Origin: an uncultured Persicobacter sp. | Lineage (GTDB): Bacteria > Bacteroidota > Bacteroidia > Cytophagales > Cyclobacteriaceae | Direction: 5' to 3' | Assembly: GCA_947498325.1 (NCBI GenBank) | Contig: CANMKE010000001.1 | Location: forward strand, 186,001-250,000 | DNA length: 64,000 nucleotides | Part shown: positions 25,355-35,322 of the stretch, piece by piece | How the letters are laid out: every line of letters starts with the position of its first letter | Numbering within the stretch: position 1 is the first letter of the stretch | Notes under the pieces: generated by a model | What the model was told of the DNA's origin: nothing | Databases searched by the model: none | Seen by the model: the letters and a program-made list of their open reading frames with translations, nothing else | Translations under genes and position numbers: made by a program

Positions 25355-26890
25355 TTAAAAATCTTTCTCGTTGATTAAAGTACCAGACTTATCATAGTAT
25401 CGCCATTTACCAACTGGTTGGTCATTTTTGTAACTTCCGTTACTTTCTATGCGGCCATTTTTCTGATAGAACATCCATAAACCGTTTTTCTTGCCCTTGA
25501 TAAAATCGCCTTCCGCTTTTACTTTTCCGTTAGGGTAGAACAATCGACTTTTGCCTTCTTTAAGTCCATTGGCATAATTCTCTTCGCTGACTTTTTTGTC
25601 TTCTTCATTATAAAAAATCAAAGTGCCATTGCCATCAACAAAGGTGCCTTTTTTAAGCGCTTTTCCTTTGCTGGAAATCGGGTCTGTGCATTTTTTTAGC
25701 AAACCATTTTCATAGGTCAGTTCGGTTTGCAAAGCGCCATTGGTGTGGAAATACCCCCAAAGACCTTCTTCTTCCCCTGCGAGATAGGTGCCGATGCTGG
25801 AGATGGATTTATCTGGATGGTAATAAAACCATTGTCCACCTTTAAGGTCATCAACATAATGCCCCTCCGACTTCAGGCTTCCATCCCTGTAAAAAGCTTT
25901 CCATAGCCCATTTCTCAGGTCATATTTATATTCTCCTGCTTCGGAGGTCATGCCGTTTTCGTAAAAGAACTCCCAGTTGCCAGTTTTCAGCCCTTCTTTG
26001 TATTTCCCAACTGCGCTTCGTGCTTTATTGTCAAAATATTCAATATAAGTGCCACTTTCAAGGCCGTCCTTATAATTTATTTTTTTATAGATATTGCCAT
26101 TTTCATAGAACATGGCTGCGGCGCCCTGCACGGTATCATTTACATAATGAAACACCGATTCTTTTCTGCCCGATTCAAAGTAAGTCGTTTGCTTTCCCTG
26201 GATCAGCCCATTTTCAAATGTCTCCTCTTTGTATTTTTGCAGGCTGAAAGGATATTGGTATTTCCAGGTGCCTGATTCTTTGCCATTGATATACGTTCCC
26301 CTGGTGATGACATTTCCAGCATTATCCATCTCCACGTATTGGCCGTCGGGTTTGTCGGCTTTATACTGAGCGGCAGAGGCTATATTTCCCCACTCGTTGT
26401 AGGTGTTTACATTCCCCTCAATCAGTCCGTTTTTATAAGGAACTTCTTTGATTTTTTTTCCAGCTTCGTTATAGAACACCCATTTGCCCTCTTTTTTCCC
26501 GAATACATAAGCCCCCGAGTTTTTGAGTTTGCCATTTTCATGATAAGTATTGAAAAGGCCATTGAGCTTGTCATTTTTATAAACACACTCCAGAAACAGC
26601 TGCCCATTGGCATAAATTTGCTGTTCACCACCTTCCTTTTTCCCTTTTTTGTAAGAAACTTTTTTGTACAGTCGTCCCGCTTTTGTGTAGCTGTTCCACA
26701 TGCCTTCCTTTAGGCCATCCTGGTAAATCCCTGCGACCAGTGAGTCGGTGCCATGTACATAGTACCATACGCCCTCTCGGACCCCGTTGGGAGTGGTTTC
26801 CCCAGTGAGGGTCATTGTTTCTTTCTGTGCGACTGCGGGGCTTGAAAAAGCAAGTCCACAAAGCAGTATAGCGAAAAATATTATCCTCAT
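25355..26890 (-). CDS. Secreted MORN-repeat protein
   Basis: A 511-residue exported protein (signal MRIIFFAILLCGLAFSSPAVAQ) built almost entirely of MORN-type repeats of about 23 residues with the pattern Y-x-N-G-x-x-x-G-x-W-x-x-Y, for instance GLWKAFYRDGSLKSEGHYVD and GLWMFYQKNGRIESNGSYKN; I see roughly twenty. Databases often label such proteins as YwqK-family antitoxins, but the signal peptide and length argue for a periplasmic or surface beta-solenoid. It is a single gene, upstream of the periplasmic TPR gene on the same strand with a 148-bp gap. Function unknown. Confidence 0.8.
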   Translation of the reverse strand: MRIIFFAILLCGLAFSSPAVAQKETMTLTGETTPNGVREGVWYYVHGTDSLVAGIYQDGLKEGMWNSYTKAGRLYKKVSYKKGKKEGGEQQIYANGQLFLECVYKNDKLNGLFNTYHENGKLKNSGAYVFGKKEGKWVFYNEAGKKIKEVPYKNGLIEGNVNTYNEWGNIASAAQYKADKPDGQYVEMDNAGNVITRGTYINGKESGTWKYQYPFSLQKYKEETFENGLIQGKQTTYFESGRKESVFHYVNDTVQGAAAMFYENGNIYKKINYKDGLESGTYIEYFDNKARSAVGKYKEGLKTGNWEFFYENGMTSEAGEYKYDLRNGLWKAFYRDGSLKSEGHYVDDLKGGQWFYYHPDKSISSIGTYLAGEEEGLWGYFHTNGALQTELTYENGLLKKCTDPISSKGKALKKGTFVDGNGTLIFYNEEDKKVSEENYANGLKEGKSRLFYPNGKVKAEGDFIKGKKNGLWMFYQKNGRIESNGSYKNDQPVGKWRYYDKSGTLINEKDF

Positions 26891-27002
26891 ATTGAGTGTT
26901 TACAAGTTGATTGAATTACTTTCTATCGACTAAATTAATATTTAAAAGGGGATTCAAGTAATATTTGGGTGGTTTCCTGTGTTAAAATACCATAAAAAAG
27001 CG

Positions 27003-27032
27003 AAAACGGCCACCTCAGAAGAGGCAGCCGTT
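27003..27032 (-). terminator. Terminator of pckA
   Basis: The stem AACGGC-ca-CCTC (27005-27016) / GAGG-ca-GCCGTT (27021-27032) has a small symmetrical internal loop and an A-rich stretch to the left. Confidence 0.6.
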
Positions 27033-27061
27033 CCCATGAATATTTGATCGTTGTTCAGTGA

Positions 27062-28657
27062 TTAGTCTGCCAACACCTTTGGTGCACCAGCCATAATCTC
27101 TTGAGAAGAACCTTCTTCAAACTGAACAAAGTTTTTGTTGAATAGCTCCACCAGTTTGTTACAAGCTTCAGTGTAAGCCTCTTCTGATGCCCAGGTGTTA
27201 CGAGGGTTCAGCAATTCAGTGGTTACACCTTCACAAGTTGATGGTACTTCAAATCCAAACTCAGGATGTTGGATAAACTCTACGTTGTCCAATTTACCTT
27301 CTAAAGCGGCAGTAATCATCGCACGAGTTTCTTTCAGCTTCATTCGTGATCCTGTACCGTTCAGTCCAGTGTTGATCATCCATACGTTCACATTTTGCTC
27401 ATCCATTTTCTTACCAAGCAATTCTGCATATTCTGCAGGGTGAAGCGGCATAAATGCAGCACCGAAACAAGCAGAGAATGTAGGGGTCGGTTCTGTGATG
27501 CCCATCTCAGTACCCGCAACTTTTGAAGTATAACCCGAGATGAAGTGGAACATTGCCTGTCCTTTAGACAAACGTGAGATTGGAGGAATTACCCCAAAGG
27601 CATCGAAAGTCAGGAAGAAAATGTTTTTAGGCACCGCACCGATAGATACTTCTTTGGCATTTTCGATGAAGTGAACAGGGTAAGAAACGCGAATGTTTTC
27701 TGTTACCGAAGTGTTTTCATAATCAATTGTATGCGTTCCTTCGAAGAAGCGCGTATTTTCTTCAATAGCACCGAAACGAACCGCTTTCCAGATGTCTGGC
27801 TCTTTGTCTTCTGTCAGGTCAACAGATTTCGCGTAACAACCGCCTTCAAAGTTGAAGATCGTGTTTTCCGTCCAGCCGTGCTCGTCATCACCGATAAGCG
27901 CGCGGTTAGGATCGGCAGACAAAGTTGTTTTACCAGTACCTGAAAGTCCGAAGAAGATCGCTGTGTCGCCCTCTTTGCCTTCGTTGGCAGAACAGTGCAT
28001 TGAAAGTACTTTGTGATCGTGTGGCAATACATAGTTAAGCACAGAGAAGATTCCTTTTTTCATCTCTCCAGCGTAAGCCGTTCCACCGATGATCAATTCG
28101 CGGGTAGTCATGTTTACGATCGCGAAATTTTTACCGTTCATTCCCAGTTCCTCGTAGTTCTCTACTTCAAACTTAGGGTTACAAAGAATTGTCCAGTTGG
28201 CTTCAAAGTTTTCCAGCTCTTCTTTCAAAGGGCGGATAAACATATTGTAGGTGAACATGTGCTGCCAAGCAATAGTGTTATAAGCACGAACGTTCAATCT
28301 ATAATTTGGATCTGCACCTGCGTACATATCGCGAACATACATTGTTTCACCTTCGAAAGAGGCGATCAACTTTGTCCTTAACATCTGGAATTTCTCTTCA
28401 GAGATTGGTTGGTTGATTTTACCCCACCATACTGAATCTTTAGTCTGAGCATCTTCTACAGTATATTTGTCTTTAGGAGAACGTCCAGTGAACTTACCAG
28501 TGTCCACCATAACAGAACCTCTGTCTGTTAAAACACCTTCTCCACGGCTTAATACCTCTTGCGTACATTCCGCAGGTCCCAAGTTCCATTTAACTACTGC
28601 TGGTTTTAATCCTAAGTGTTCAAAACCATTTTTCGATTTGATTCCGTGTTCTTGCAT
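27062..28657 (-). CDS. pckA: ATP-dependent phosphoenolpyruvate carboxykinase
   Basis: Cytosolic gluconeogenic enzyme converting oxaloacetate plus ATP to PEP, CO2 and ADP; 531 residues, normal for the ATP-using family. The PEPCK fingerprints are present: RSPKDKY near residue 60 (substrate Arg), LSMHCSANEG, the kinase-1 P-loop GLSGTGKTTLSADP, kinase-2 LIGDDEHGW, and NTGLNGTGSRMKL in the ATP pocket. In Bacteroidota this enzyme can also run in the carboxylating direction; the sequence cannot decide that. It is transcribed alone from a good TATATTTG promoter and ends at a hairpin. Confidence 0.97.
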   Translation of the reverse strand: MQEHGIKSKNGFEHLGLKPAVVKWNLGPAECTQEVLSRGEGVLTDRGSVMVDTGKFTGRSPKDKYTVEDAQTKDSVWWGKINQPISEEKFQMLRTKLIASFEGETMYVRDMYAGADPNYRLNVRAYNTIAWQHMFTYNMFIRPLKEELENFEANWTILCNPKFEVENYEELGMNGKNFAIVNMTTRELIIGGTAYAGEMKKGIFSVLNYVLPHDHKVLSMHCSANEGKEGDTAIFFGLSGTGKTTLSADPNRALIGDDEHGWTENTIFNFEGGCYAKSVDLTEDKEPDIWKAVRFGAIEENTRFFEGTHTIDYENTSVTENIRVSYPVHFIENAKEVSIGAVPKNIFFLTFDAFGVIPPISRLSKGQAMFHFISGYTSKVAGTEMGITEPTPTFSACFGAAFMPLHPAEYAELLGKKMDEQNVNVWMINTGLNGTGSRMKLKETRAMITAALEGKLDNVEFIQHPEFGFEVPSTCEGVTTELLNPRNTWASEEAYTEACNKLVELFNKNFVQFEEGSSQEIMAGAPKVLAD

Positions 28658-28700
28658 AATTAAAAAATTTTAAAAAAAGTGTCATGTTTGTAATACATAA

Positions 28701-28708
28701 CAAATATA
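28701..28708 (-). promoter_or_regulatory. -7 promoter element of pckA
   Basis: On the minus strand TATATTTG, an exact match to the Bacteroidota TAnnTTTG box, 43 bp before the pckA ATG. The -33 position holds a T-rich TTT rather than a clear TTG. Confidence 0.5.
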
Positions 28709-28969
28709 CCTTTGCATATTCTATAAAATTATGATGAGTGTCAATATAAAGGGTAAAAAAGTATGATAATTTGCAGTATTCGCATTTTTAACCCCTAAAA
28801 ATTGAGTATGTTTAAATTTAATCTAAATAATTTTTAAGATTTGCAGGCTCCTATTCTATTGAATAATTTAAATTTAAACTAAGAATGTTAATTTAGTTCG
28901 ATTGTTGAACAATTAGAGATATGAACTAAATCTTTGCTATTTTTATTTCATAAGAGGGAATCCTTCTTA

Positions 28970-28999
28970 TTGTGTTTCATTGAATTTTCCGTTAATTTG
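28970..28999 (+). promoter_or_regulatory. Bacteroidota-type promoter of the siaC-like gene
   Basis: TTG (28970-28972), 19 bp, TTAATTTG (28992-28999), one mismatch from TAnnTTTG. The predicted transcript start near 29006 lies upstream of the preferred ATG at 29059. The rest of the 340-bp gap to pckA is AT-rich with nothing else recognisable. Confidence 0.45.
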
Positions 29000-29058
29000 T
29001 GGAATAAATTCATTTGTGGCATGGCGCTTTGGCCGTGTCAGGCATTCATTTCAACCTA

Positions 29059-29475
29059 ATGGGAAAAGGAGAGATTGTATATATAAGTGCAGATCGTCGT
29101 ACGCCAGAAATTTTGTTATCTACCGATAAGGGATTGATGAGGTTTCGAGGCCGTTCAATACCAGAAGATGCTCGGACATTTTTTGCAAAGGTGACGACGT
29201 GGCTGAAGATTTACCTTCAAAATCCGCCCGAAAAAACCAAGGTGGTATTTCAGCTCGAATACATGAATACGAGTTCAAGCAAGTGTTTTGTGGATATGCT
29301 CAAGATGCTTGAAGAGGGGCACCCTTCCAATACTTCGGTAAGTGTGGTGTGGTATTATGATGTGGAGGATGAAGATATGGAAGACACTGGAGAGGACTTT
29401 AAGAACATGTTCTCTTTTGATGTCGAGTTAAGAGGAATTGATGACATTCAGGATAATTCTATTCGTGAAGAATAG
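29059..29475 (+). CDS. SiaC-family (DUF1987) regulatory phosphoprotein
   Basis: About 138 residues from the ATG at 29059 (an upstream TTG at 29014 would add 15 residues that do not fit the family). It matches the SiaC/DUF1987 pattern: TPEILLSTDKGLMRFRGRSIPEDARTFF, then LEYMNTSSSKCFVDML, where the Thr/Ser cluster holds the phosphorylation site in Pseudomonas SiaC. In Pseudomonas, SiaC is switched by the kinase SiaB and phosphatase SiaA and activates the diguanylate cyclase SiaD. None of those partners is in this window. It is a single gene with its own promoter and terminator. Confidence 0.8.
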   Translation: MGKGEIVYISADRRTPEILLSTDKGLMRFRGRSIPEDARTFFAKVTTWLKIYLQNPPEKTKVVFQLEYMNTSSSKCFVDMLKMLEEGHPSNTSVSVVWYYDVEDEDMEDTGEDFKNMFSFDVELRGIDDIQDNSIREE

Positions 29476-29477
29476 CA

Positions 29478-29507
29478 AAAGGCTGCCAAAATAAGGCAGC
29501 CTTTTTA
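29478..29507 (+). terminator. Terminator of the siaC-like gene
   Basis: The stem AAAGGCTGCC (29478-29487) / GGCAGCCTTT (29495-29504), loop AAAATAA, with trailing T residues, starts 2 bp past the stop codon. Confidence 0.85.
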
Positions 29508-29698
29508 ATGCTCATCAATTTACTATTTGGTGTAAAGGAATGATTTTGTTAAAACGTTTTCCCAAAGACCTCTTGTAATACAATGAAGGCTTTAGCGTGT
29601 AACATCTTTCCTTTTTACAAAACAATGCACCTCATTGATGTGGCTAAAAAGGGAATGATCAATAGCCATTTTTATCGGTGTGTGCATTGCATGATGCT

Positions 29699-30922
29699 TT
29701 AATGTAATTTTTTAGGCCCTTCATTGTTACCGCCCTTACTGTTGCGGTATTTTTCCACCCAGTCGTTCATCAGCTTGCCAGCGGCTTCGCGGCCGCCAAT
29801 ACCAAAGGATAGTGCAATGGCTACTGCAATGGCACCAAGGGTAAGCCCAAAGGCTAAATTAACGATTTCGTCTGCAATGCCCATCTGGCGTAAACCAATA
29901 GCCAGGAACAGGCCGATGATTCCTGCACGTGCAATGGAAGCGACGAATTTGTTCTCCTGATTTTTGCTCAGCATCTTATACGCGATGGAGGCAATCCAGG
30001 TACCTACACCGAGAATGATCAGGCCAAAGAAGATATGCCCACAAAGTTCAAGTAATTCGCTTAGAATGGCAGAGAGTTGCATGAATTGCAGCTTCTCGAT
30101 TGCTGCAATTGTACCGCTGAAAGCAATGAAGAAGAAGACCAGGTTACCGATGATCTTACTGATTGCTGTTTTTTGGGAAATGTACTGAATACCTTCCACT
30201 TTATTGGCCATTTGGTCGATGCCCAAATTTGCGGCTAAACTTTCAATGATTTTTGAGATGTATCGACCTCCGATAAAGAACAGGGCTAAAATAATCGCCG
30301 CTGCAATAATGTTAGGAATCGCACCGAGTAGGGTAGATAAAGCTTCTGTTGCAGGACCAGAAATGACTTCCATTTTCAGGCTGTCCAGCGCAATGATCAA
30401 AATTGGAATAAAGACTATCAGGAAAACGATCTGACGCACCACTTTGGTAAAATCGAAAGAAGACTTTACGCCAATTTTTGCGGATAATTTATCAAGCCCT
30501 CCTGTAAGCAGGCCAGCAGCTTCCTTGGCAATGGAGGCAATGATATAGCCTGCAAAACCGATGATTCCTGCGGCAAGAATTCTCGGGATAAACTGAATGA
30601 ATTCATTGAACATGCCCTGTAGTGGCGCCAAAACACCCCGTACGCCCATCATGTCCAGGACAAGTAGCAACACATAGACTAATATGAGGTAATAGACGAT
30701 GTTTGAAATGGTGTTTTCAATATTGAAATTACCACTTTTTGTCCGCTTGTTGATTCTTTCATCAAGCCTGGATTTGCTGAGGATCGTTTTAAGGACTGAT
30801 TTGATGGCCTTGGCAATCAAAAAACCCACAATGAGTACAATAATAGCCCCTACAACCGAAGGGACAACTCCACCAAGCCCAGAGAGCATAGGGTCGAGAA
30901 AACGGTCAATATAGTTTTTCAT
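29699..30922 (-). CDS. TM-helix-repeat (mechanosensitive-channel-related) membrane protein
   Basis: Inner-membrane protein of 407 residues with about eleven hydrophobic helices and no signal sequence. It shows repeated units of the conserved TM-helix family found in CmpX-like and MscS-related channels: an N-terminal VPSVVGAIIVLIVGFLIAKAIKSVLK, then FIPRILAAGIIGFAGYIIASIAKE, AIPNIIAAAIILALFFIGGRYISKI and HIFFGLIILGVGTWIASIAYKML, each ending in a basic cluster. A Gly-rich helix (GLTLGAIAVAIALSFGIGG) near the C-terminus resembles the MscS pore helix. No MscS beta domain follows. The likely role is an ion channel or osmotic response protein; evidence for gating is only by family. Confidence 0.75.
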   Translation of the reverse strand: MKNYIDRFLDPMLSGLGGVVPSVVGAIIVLIVGFLIAKAIKSVLKTILSKSRLDERINKRTKSGNFNIENTISNIVYYLILVYVLLLVLDMMGVRGVLAPLQGMFNEFIQFIPRILAAGIIGFAGYIIASIAKEAAGLLTGGLDKLSAKIGVKSSFDFTKVVRQIVFLIVFIPILIIALDSLKMEVISGPATEALSTLLGAIPNIIAAAIILALFFIGGRYISKIIESLAANLGIDQMANKVEGIQYISQKTAISKIIGNLVFFFIAFSGTIAAIEKLQFMQLSAILSELLELCGHIFFGLIILGVGTWIASIAYKMLSKNQENKFVASIARAGIIGLFLAIGLRQMGIADEIVNLAFGLTLGAIAVAIALSFGIGGREAAGKLMNDWVEKYRNSKGGNNEGPKKLH

Positions 30923-31062
30923 AGTTATAGTTTGTGTATAATCTATGGTCTTAACCTTTTCTTGGGGCTATTTGGTTATGCCGTCTTGTAAAAAATGAAA
31001 GAACCTTTGCCTTTATGCCCTAAATAGTGATGAGTTGGACTATTGGCTGATGATATGGGATA

Positions 31063-31093
31063 CAAAAAAAGGCCAGTCAAATAACTGGCCTTT
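31063..31093 (-). terminator. Terminator of groES-groEL
   Basis: The stem AAAGGCCAGT (31068-31077) / ACTGGCCTTT (31084-31093), loop CAAATA, has an A run on its left. Confidence 0.85.
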
Positions 31094-31121
31094 AAAATAA
31101 TATGCTTTTTTGATGTGTTTA

Positions 31122-32768
<1,647 letters not shown>

Positions 32769-32793
32769 TTAGAATTAAAATGAAAAAAACAGA

Positions 32794-33072
32794 TTAAATA
32801 ATAGCGAAGATGTCAGCTTCACGCATGATCAAATATTGCTTGCCTTCGTGAGTGATCTCTGTGCCGGCATATTTGCCATACAATACACTATCGCCAACTT
32901 TTACCGTTAAAGGCTCATCTTTTTTTCCTGGGCCAACAGCCACTACAGTACCCTGAGATGGTTTTTCAGTGGCAGTGTCAGGGATGATAATTCCTGATGC
33001 TGTTGTCGTTTCAGCGGCAGCGGCTTCCACAAGCACGCGGTCCGCAAGAGGTTTAATGGTTACGTTAGACAT
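32794..33072 (-). CDS. groS: Co-chaperonin GroES (10 kDa)
   Basis: Lid of the chaperonin, 92 residues. Family features are [16 protein letters not shown] at the N-terminus, the mobile-loop region [27 protein letters not shown] that contacts GroEL (the IIIP tripeptide), and [14 protein letters not shown] near the C-terminus. It is first in the groES-groEL operon. Confidence 0.98.
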   Translation of the reverse strand: MSNVTIKPLADRVLVEAAAAETTTASGIIIPDTATEKPSQGTVVAVGPGKKDEPLTVKVGDSVLYGKYAGTEITHEGKQYLIMREADIFAII

Positions 33073-33132
33073 TTCTGTTATTACTGTTTAAAAATTAAAA
33101 CATTTTCGAACATAATTTGAACACAGAATGTG

Positions 33133-33163
33133 CCAATTTATAAGCCGTCTTTATTTGTGACAA
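33133..33163 (-). promoter_or_regulatory. Candidate promoter of groES-groEL
   Basis: Minus strand: TTG (33163-33161), 20 bp, TAAATTGG (33140-33133), one mismatch from TAnnTTTG. The transcript would have a leader of about 54 nt. No inverted repeat typical of CIRCE is present nearby. Confidence 0.4.
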
Positions 33164-33294
33164 ATTGACTTATAAATACCATCATCGGGTGGGTTGTGGC
33201 ACTGACAGGCTTGAAAAAATGACATAGCTGAAGGATGTTGATGGCAGATCACCTGCCATTTTTTAGCTGCGGGGGTGGTGGTTTTTTTGGGCAT

Positions 33295-33346
33295 AAAAAA
33301 ACGCTGTCCCGAATAGGAACAGCGCTTTCCGCTCTTCAGTGAAGAG
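33295..33346 (-). terminator. Hairpins after secG
   Basis: A stem CGCTGT-c-CC (33302-33310) / GG-a-ACAGCG (33316-33324) has a long A run on its left, as expected for a leftward terminator. A second perfect hairpin CTCTTC-AGT-GAAGAG follows at 33332-33346. Confidence 0.65.
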
Positions 33347-33364
33347 TGTGTTTTATCAGCAAAA

Positions 33365-33742
33365 TTAATTTGCCGGTGCTTCTTGTGCCGGTGCAGCTGC
33401 ATCGTCACTTGCTGGTGTTTCAGCAGGTGCCTGAGGCAGTTGAGTCGCCGGAGCTGACTGAATTGCTTTTTCTACATTAGGGCTGTTGAAGGTATTTCCT
33501 CCTGTAGTTCTTTGCTCACCAATAAAAAAGTGAGTAGCAAGGGTTAGCACAACAATACCAATTGCCAATCCCCAAGTGATTTTTTCCAAAAAATCTGTGG
33601 TTTTCTTTACCCCCATGATCTGAGAGGTGCTTGAGCCGCCAAACTGTGAAGATAATCCTCCACCTTTAGGGTTTTGCGCCAAGATAACCACAACCAGCAA
33701 TACTGCTGCAACGATGATCACTCCAATTAAAACAGTAAACAT
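33365..33742 (-). CDS. secG: Preprotein translocase subunit SecG
   Basis: Small SecYEG subunit, 125 residues. Two membrane helices (LIGVIIVAAVLLVVVILAQ and WGLAIGIVVLTLATHFFIG) flank the conserved cytosolic loop QNPKGGGLSSQFGGSS, the SecG signature. The C-terminal 40 residues are an Ala/Pro/Glu-rich tail, common in Bacteroidota. Its start codon directly abuts the stop of the preceding gene (33743), so the two are translationally coupled. Confidence 0.95.
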   Translation of the reverse strand: MFTVLIGVIIVAAVLLVVVILAQNPKGGGLSSQFGGSSTSQIMGVKKTTDFLEKITWGLAIGIVVLTLATHFFIGEQRTTGGNTFNSPNVEKAIQSAPATQLPQAPAETPASDDAAAPAQEAPAN

Positions 33743-34633
33743 TTATTTTCTAAGATTATGTAGTTTTTCAATGCAATTCACAAAGTAAGCTTTTTTATCG
33801 GGAAATTTCCAAATCAAAGCCTTGTAAATCTTCTTTGCTTCGGATAAATTTCCCTGACGCTCCATGATCCTCGCCAGATTTTCTGTATAAAGTTCCGTAC
33901 TCATTCGAGTACTGTACTCAGCAAGGTCCACAGCTTTGGGACTTTCCTGAGTTGGGCTTACTGGTCGGCGCACCGACGGCCCGTTGGCTATAAAGCGGTC
34001 GATAAGATCCTCCTGCTCACGCAGTAGATGGTCTCTATCGGTCATTATTTTTTGTTCCACCAATTTTTCTTCTGATTCCGTAATCGATGATTTTTCCTCA
34101 GCGGGTTTTACTTCAGGCATTTGCTGTGTTTCGTCATATTGTGCTTTCACACGTAAGTATTCTTCCAAATACCCATGAATTTGTTCGGCAATCCCCTCGG
34201 CATCATCGGTATTTAGATCCTCAAGTTGTTCTTCGGGATCTTTCCGTTGCTGAGTAGTCAGTAAATTTAGTGGATTATTACTGTTTTTTCTACATTCTTG
34301 ATGTACAATATTGCGTTGATCTGCAATTTTGTCTTCAGCAGCCCATTCAATATTGTTATTGTTATCGGTTATCGTGTTATTATTATAAAAGGCTGTGATG
34401 TTTTTTTCATCAAGTACTTTTTTGAGGTGTTTTCGATCGGGGCTTCTCAGGGCAGCGCTCTGCAGCATTTCACGATAATCTAAGCCATCATTTTCTTTCG
34501 CCACCTTTGCCATCAGGATTTTGTAAAGAGAACAATAGGGGTATTGTTCACTCAGATCCTGTAGATCGGTGATTTCCGAGAGGGTAGCTGTATCGAGATG
34601 ATAGAGCAAATGATGAAATGTAGAAAGTTTCAC
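33743..34633 (-). CDS. Hypothetical protein of the lptE-secG cluster (TPR-like end)
   Basis: A 296-residue soluble protein found at this position in many Bacteroidota, between lptE and secG; I know no function for it. The N-terminal 90 residues are helical (FHHLLYHLDTATLSEITDLQDL, then YCSLYKILMAKVAKE). The middle is low-complexity with many Asn, Glu and Gln. The C-terminus has one TPR-like hairpin (ARIMERQGNLSEAKKIYKALIWKFPDKKAYF). No signal peptide is present, so it should be cytosolic. Its immediate contact with secG suggests a link to secretion or envelope assembly; that is inference. Confidence 0.7.
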   Translation of the reverse strand: MKLSTFHHLLYHLDTATLSEITDLQDLSEQYPYCSLYKILMAKVAKENDGLDYREMLQSAALRSPDRKHLKKVLDEKNITAFYNNNTITDNNNNIEWAAEDKIADQRNIVHQECRKNSNNPLNLLTTQQRKDPEEQLEDLNTDDAEGIAEQIHGYLEEYLRVKAQYDETQQMPEVKPAEEKSSITESEEKLVEQKIMTDRDHLLREQEDLIDRFIANGPSVRRPVSPTQESPKAVDLAEYSTRMSTELYTENLARIMERQGNLSEAKKIYKALIWKFPDKKAYFVNCIEKLHNLRK

Positions 34634-34716
34634 TCGCTAATTTTTAAGTGGACACTAAAATATAGAATAAAATAGTACTTTAAACAAGTCATTTTTTTAT
34701 CTATAAATTACAAATA

Positions 34717-35268
34717 CTACCAGTTGGCGACAGAGGCATTAAAGATATCCAAAATAATTTGGTCTGTAATGGTCGGGATTAACTGTTGCTCGGCAGCGGT
34801 TCGGTCTTGGGTGTTGGGGTTGTAATCATCGTAAAACGAGAAGGTTTTATTCTCGAAATTATAGGTGTCATCGGTGGTGTTGATATAATCAGCCTTAACG
34901 GAGATTGTCAGTCGTTCCAAACCTGCGGCATCGGCCCCTTCGAGGTTGGTGTTACCGCCCGATTGTGGTGCCTGTGGCGAGAATCTGTAGCCAGAGATTA
35001 CCCCCTGGATTTGCAGGTCGCCATCTTCATCCACTAATGCCAGTGATGTATTTTGCTGAAAATAATCTCTGATGGCATTGGTGAAATCCTGTGACAGGTT
35101 CGCCGGCCCGGTGTTGGACTCATCGTAAAAATTGCCGATAGATACGGTTTTTACTTTGGAGTAATCAATAGATGCACCCGTGAAAGTGTAAAACCCGCAA
35201 CCTGAAAAGCACAGGGTACATCCGGTGATCAGGAGGAGACTGAATATAAAACGTCGAAAGATATTCAT
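34717..35268 (-). CDS. lptE: LPS-assembly lipoprotein LptE
   Basis: Outer-membrane lipoprotein of 183 residues that plugs the LptD barrel and helps insert lipopolysaccharide. The lipoprotein signal ends with FSGC at Cys24, followed by GFYTFTG, typical of the LptE/RlpB family in Bacteroidota. Further family features are VKTVSIGNFYDES and IRDYFQQNTSLALVDEDGDLQIQGVISGY. It is in its usual place between the sigma-54 activator gene and the TPR-like gene. lptD is not in the window. Confidence 0.88.
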   Translation of the reverse strand: MNIFRRFIFSLLLITGCTLCFSGCGFYTFTGASIDYSKVKTVSIGNFYDESNTGPANLSQDFTNAIRDYFQQNTSLALVDEDGDLQIQGVISGYRFSPQAPQSGGNTNLEGADAAGLERLTISVKADYINTTDDTYNFENKTFSFYDDYNPNTQDRTAAEQQLIPTITDQIILDIFNASVANW

Positions 35269-35322
35269 GAATAGTTAAAAATTATCGTGGTAATGATACA
35301 CAATAGAAATGGATGAAAATAA

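Noticed and set aside
25355-26890. Toxin-antitoxin system based on the YwqK antitoxin label of MORN proteins
   Set aside because: The protein is long, has a signal peptide and no adjacent toxin gene.
33073-33160. CIRCE heat-shock operator before groES
   Set aside because: No TTAGCACTC-N9-GAGTGCTAA-type inverted repeat is found; only a Bacteroidota-type promoter is suggested.
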